In this document: one piece after another, positions 23,916-26,142 of the stretch
Layout: the number at the start of each line of letters is the position of its first letter
Position numbering within the stretch: the stretch's first letter is position 1
DNA from: an uncultured Clostridia bacterium
GTDB lineage: Bacteria > Bacillota > Clostridia > Oscillospirales > Acutalibacteraceae
Direction of reading: 5' to 3'
Length of the DNA stretch: 26,142 nt
NCBI GenBank assembly: GCA_946626015.1
Contig: CAMOTT010000008.1
Coordinates: 1-26,142, forward strand
Program-made: the position numbers and the translations under genes
The notes under the pieces: model-generated
Database searches by the model: none
The model's input: only the letters and a program-made list of their open reading frames with translations
Told to the model about the DNA's origin: nothing

Positions 23916-25374
23916 CGTTGGAGGTGTCCCTGTGGGAGACCACCAGCTCCGCCACCTTATCAAAGTGTTCCGCGTCAAAAAATCCGACGGAATGGCTCCT
24001 GAAGCTGCCGCTGGAAAGTATGGTCATATTGAGGTTGGCGGCGTTCATGCCGGAGATGAGGAAGTTTGTCCTCGTCCTCATACGCTGAACGTCCGCAAAA
24101 CGGAGTATGCCGGTTTTTCTGTCGAAAAAGCCCTTGGTGTACATGACCCTTTCCCCGTCATATGAAATGCTCTGTGAGATATATTCAAAGAGCTTTGTAA
24201 CAAAGGATATGCCGAACACAAGGCCGCAGATAAGGTACTTGTGGTTGATGTTGAAGAACAGCACCGGCAGGGAGAATACGGTGCGTTTGAGCGCCGTCCA
24301 CAAGGCCATTACTATGCCTGCCTTGCTGTACTTGTAGACCTGCCCCTCCGGCACAAAGTCCGGCACGCACTGTTTTATTATCTCCTGAGCCTGAGCCTCT
24401 TTGACCATCAGGCAGAGCAGGGGCACCTCGTTGCGCTCGTTGCCCATGCCCACCACCGCCACCTCAAGGGAGCAGTAGCCGAAAAGCCTTGCCAGCAGGG
24501 GGCGCTTTATGACAAGCCCGTTTATCTTCTCGTAGCCGAAGTTATAGGCGCTCTTTTTCATCATACCGTAGTTGATGTGTACCCCGGCGTCGTCACATTC
24601 AACGGTGTAATCCCCCAGGTTGAGGGTGCCCCAGACCACGTTTGCCAGCCGGGTGAGCAGGATGACCCCCACGGAGATCAGGGCTTTTTTTATGTTGTCG
24701 CTGTTTCTGGTGAAGATCGGGGCGATGAGTATAAGGGAGTAGGACGTGAGCATACTCATTATCGGCAGGCTCATAAGCTTGTGGCGCAGGGCGCCTTTAT
24801 AATCGAAATGGGCTATCTTTTTACGGGGCTTTTCCGAGACCTCTTCCTCTTTATATTGATCCCCCATGCACCTGCGCTTGATGGCAAGGAGCTCGTTTTT
24901 GAGCTGTTCCGCTTTATCCGCCCGGAGAATGAACACAAAGTCCGTTTTCCCCGCAGTGCTGGCGGAGTTTATATCTATCTTGACCTTTGCCGTGCCCACA
25001 AGCCGCTCAAAGACGTTCCGCTCCGCGTTCACCGTGGCGATGTTCTCGATGGGCAGGGTCGTCAGCCGGGCGTTCATGGTGTGGCGCTCGTAAACGAAAT
25101 TGTCGCCTTTGATGAAGAACACCGTCTTTCTCCACCGAAGGAAGGACACTATGATTATGATTATGGAAAGCAGGATAAGGGCAAGTCCGCCGAAGAGGAT
25201 ATAGATCTGCCTCTCCTCGGCCTTTTGGAAAAGCTCCCGCCAAACGGAGGGCTTGAAAACGTCGGTCTTGCTGCGGAACACCTGGCTGTAACCCATGGAA
25301 AGCAGAAAGACTATAACCGCGCCCAGCCGCTCCGCGATAATGCTTATATGATTGCGCGTCGGTTTTTCAAACAT
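23899..25374 (-). CDS. multi-pass PH-domain (bPH_2, YdbT-like) membrane protein
   Basis: 491 residues from the ATG at 25374, downstream of GGAGG; a longer in-frame reading to 25530 overlaps the upstream gene and is rejected. Several membrane segments are visible: about 11-30, 57-78, then two pairs later (SLPIMSMLTSYSLILIAPIF, ALISVGVILLTRLANVVWG) and a final pair near SLPVLFFNINHKYLICGLVFG. Between the membrane pairs lie three repeats of the bacterial PH-like fold, the first with the core TTLPIENIATVNAERNVFERLVGTAKVKID, the second around GYEKINGLVIKRPLLARLFGYCSLEV and the third around RFADVQRMRTRTNFLISGMNAANLNM. B. subtilis YdbT and YdbS share this plan and have been linked to resistance to antimicrobial compounds. 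The gene overlaps the YdbS-like gene by 8 bases, suggesting a two-protein membrane complex. Confidence 0.85.
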   Translation of the reverse strand: MFEKPTRNHISIIAERLGAVIVFLLSMGYSQVFRSKTDVFKPSVWRELFQKAEERQIYILFGGLALILLSIIIIIVSFLRWRKTVFFIKGDNFVYERHTMNARLTTLPIENIATVNAERNVFERLVGTAKVKIDINSASTAGKTDFVFILRADKAEQLKNELLAIKRRCMGDQYKEEEVSEKPRKKIAHFDYKGALRHKLMSLPIMSMLTSYSLILIAPIFTRNSDNIKKALISVGVILLTRLANVVWGTLNLGDYTVECDDAGVHINYGMMKKSAYNFGYEKINGLVIKRPLLARLFGYCSLEVAVVGMGNERNEVPLLCLMVKEAQAQEIIKQCVPDFVPEGQVYKYSKAGIVMALWTALKRTVFSLPVLFFNINHKYLICGLVFGISFVTKLFEYISQSISYDGERVMYTKGFFDRKTGILRFADVQRMRTRTNFLISGMNAANLNMTILSSGSFRSHSVGFFDAEHFDKVAELVVSHRDTSNDYYRK

Positions 25375-25858
25375 CACCGTTTTCCTCCGGTTCGCTTCTT
25401 GCAATGTTTCCCACGCGTCTGTTGAGCAGCATGGCGATATCGTCCGCCACCTCCGGCTCAAGGAACCGGAACGAGGCGTTGGAGCCTGCCGTGGTAACGG
25501 TGACCTTCTCCACCCCCACGTAGGTGTCAAGGGGGCCGCGTTTTACGTCGATCTGATGTATGCGGTCAATGGGAACAATGGTGCGCTTTACCCAGAACAG
25601 GCCCTCGATTATCTCCACCCTGTCGTCGGCAAGGAGGTATTTATAACGCTTGAACCGCACCGGAGGCGCAAAAATAAAGAACAGCAGAGCCAGCGCAAAG
25701 GCCGCGCCGCAGGCTATGCCGCCCCACAGGACGTAGCCCTCTATGGCGAGATAGATAAACAGGGCTATCCCGGGGATCACTCCCAGGAGAACGGAGCTTA
25801 TCCCGGCTGTTATGCGCATGAGCTTGAGCGCCTTTTTCGACGGCGTTTTGTATTCCAT
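25367..25858 (-). CDS. PH-domain (bPH_2, YdbS-like) membrane protein
   Basis: 163 residues. Two membrane helices (about 17-38 and 44-64) are followed by one bacterial PH-like domain: RYKYLLADDRVEIIEGLFWVKRTIVPIDRIHQIDVKRGPLDTYVGVEKVTVTT, split here by context rather than motif, with the family features (ADDR, a VPIDRIHQI strand and the RxxGxxxV-type VGVEKVTV strand). The C-terminus ends in an acidic tail. It pairs with the YdbT-like protein encoded next, with an 8-base overlap. The role is probably in membrane stress or antimicrobial tolerance, inferred from B. subtilis homologues. The start follows GAGG by 9 bases, about 28 bases after the promoter's expected transcription start. Confidence 0.85.
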   Translation of the reverse strand: MEYKTPSKKALKLMRITAGISSVLLGVIPGIALFIYLAIEGYVLWGGIACGAAFALALLFFIFAPPVRFKRYKYLLADDRVEIIEGLFWVKRTIVPIDRIHQIDVKRGPLDTYVGVEKVTVTTAGSNASFRFLEPEVADDIAMLLNRRVGNIARSEPEENGDV

Positions 25859-25892
25859 AAAATCAAACCTCGTTTGTTATTCGTAGGATTTT

Positions 25893-25921
25893 ATTATACC
25901 AGCACAGGCGTTTCAATACAA
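25893..25921 (-). promoter_or_regulatory. extended -10 promoter of the PH-domain operon
   Basis: On the minus strand TTGTAT (25921-25916) and TGG-TATAAT (-10 at 25898-25893) are 17 bases apart. The TGn extension and perfect -10 make this a strong candidate despite a partial -35. Confidence 0.75.
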
Positions 25922-25959
25922 GAGAATAATGGAATTGTGCCGCAACTTTTTTAAAGATC

Positions 25960-26125
25960 ATCAGCTCTGTACAACGATCACAAAGGGTTAAGAACCAGTT
26001 ATTCCGTTGAGTTTCTTCTCCGGGTCGCCATCTGATGAGCCGCAAAGAGCCGCCCGCAAGCGCAAATAGGTGCAGGCACGACCGCATGAGACGTTTTGTC
26101 TCCCTTTGCAACAGGGGAAGCTGAT
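25960..26125. ncRNA. candidate structured RNA of unknown class (orientation uncertain)
   Basis: This 284-base stretch at the window's right end has no convincing gene. It contains nested long-range complementary blocks, given in plus-strand coordinates: 25960-25966 with 26119-26125 (ATCAGCT/AGCTGAT), 25967-25970 with 26111-26114 (CTGT/ACAG), 25981-25987 with 26102-26108 (CAAAGGG/CCCTTTG), and 26023-26027 with 26079-26083 (GGTCG/CGACC), plus a local hairpin at 26089-26101. Together they make a rod-like fold of about 166 nt with internal bulges, somewhat like 6S RNA in outline. The plus and minus strands fold equally well, so direction is undecided. I did not recognise tmRNA, RNase P, SRP RNA or a known riboswitch core. 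Confidence 0.4.
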
Positions 26126-26142
26126 AAATACGTACTTGTAGT

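Noticed and set aside
24241..25425. 394-codon plus-strand open frame
   Set aside because: Antisense to the YdbT-like gene, whose membrane and PH-domain pattern is clear.
26032..26039. CTGATGAG, resembling the hammerhead ribozyme core
   Set aside because: The required GAAA partner and the three-stem arrangement are absent nearby.
25863..26111. 82-codon minus-strand open frame in the right-end gap
   Set aside because: It has no ribosome binding site, reads through the ydbS promoter and the inverted-repeat element, and resembles no family.
25900..26142. tmRNA, RNase P RNA, SRP RNA or a known riboswitch
   Set aside because: None of the diagnostic cores I know were found; 6S RNA remains open but unproven.
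1..26142. Mobile elements, CRISPR arrays, tRNA or rRNA genes
   Set aside because: No transposase, integrase, regularly spaced repeats, tRNA cloverleaf or rRNA sequence was seen on either strand.

Overview
The window reads as a chromosomal segment of a moderately GC-rich Clostridia-type Firmicute, most likely in or near the Oscillospiraceae/Ruminococcaceae. Support for this comes from strong AGGAGG-type ribosome binding sites, frequent GTG and TTG starts, a Bacillus/Clostridium-type LexA box in front of recA, a split (two-subunit) transketolase, a sepF-divIVA-lspA-rluD division cluster, a miaB-ylbF-mutS-mutL-miaA cluster, and a PiT transporter start typical of these bacteria. The assignment is inferred from gene content and sequence style, not from a search. 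All 24 supported protein genes lie on the minus strand, so the segment is transcribed from right to left.

Reading in the direction of transcription, there are three apparent transcription starts. (1) At the right edge (25960-26125) lies a gene-free stretch with nested long-range inverted repeats, a candidate structured RNA of unknown class. It is followed by an extended -10 promoter and two PH-domain membrane proteins (ydbS/ydbT type). (2) recA has its own promoter and a LexA box, and is followed closely by recX, rimO and pgsA. (3) A promoter at about 20.05 kb opens a long run of tightly packed or overlapping genes: cysE, cysS, miaB, a ylbF/ymcA-family gene, mutS, mutL, miaA, an HlyD-like adaptor gene, a YggS-family PLP protein, sepF, divIVA, lspA, rluD, the two transketolase subunits, a membrane-anchored propeller-like protein, a small coiled-coil protein, an orphan fumarase/tartrate dehydratase beta subunit, and the start of a PiT phosphate transporter cut by the left edge. 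Internal promoters in this run cannot be excluded.

The genes fall into functional blocks. These are recombination and mismatch repair (recA, recX, mutS, mutL), the ms2i6A37 tRNA modification pathway (miaA, miaB) with a Cys-rich Ric-family protein beside miaB, cysteine synthesis and charging (cysE-cysS), ribosomal protein S12 and rRNA modification (rimO, rluD), division and polarity (sepF, divIVA), and envelope biogenesis (pgsA, lspA).

Most of the window is core genome. I found no mobile element, CRISPR array, tRNA or rRNA. The places most worth a second look are non-coding: the structured element at the right edge, and the pgsA-cysE gap. That gap holds overlapping back-to-back promoters, a plus-strand terminator and an attenuator-like hairpin. 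Protein-level points of interest are the HlyD-like adaptor without a transporter, the propeller plus DivIVA-like coiled-coil pair, the fumarase beta subunit without its alpha partner, and a substitution in the MutL endonuclease motif.
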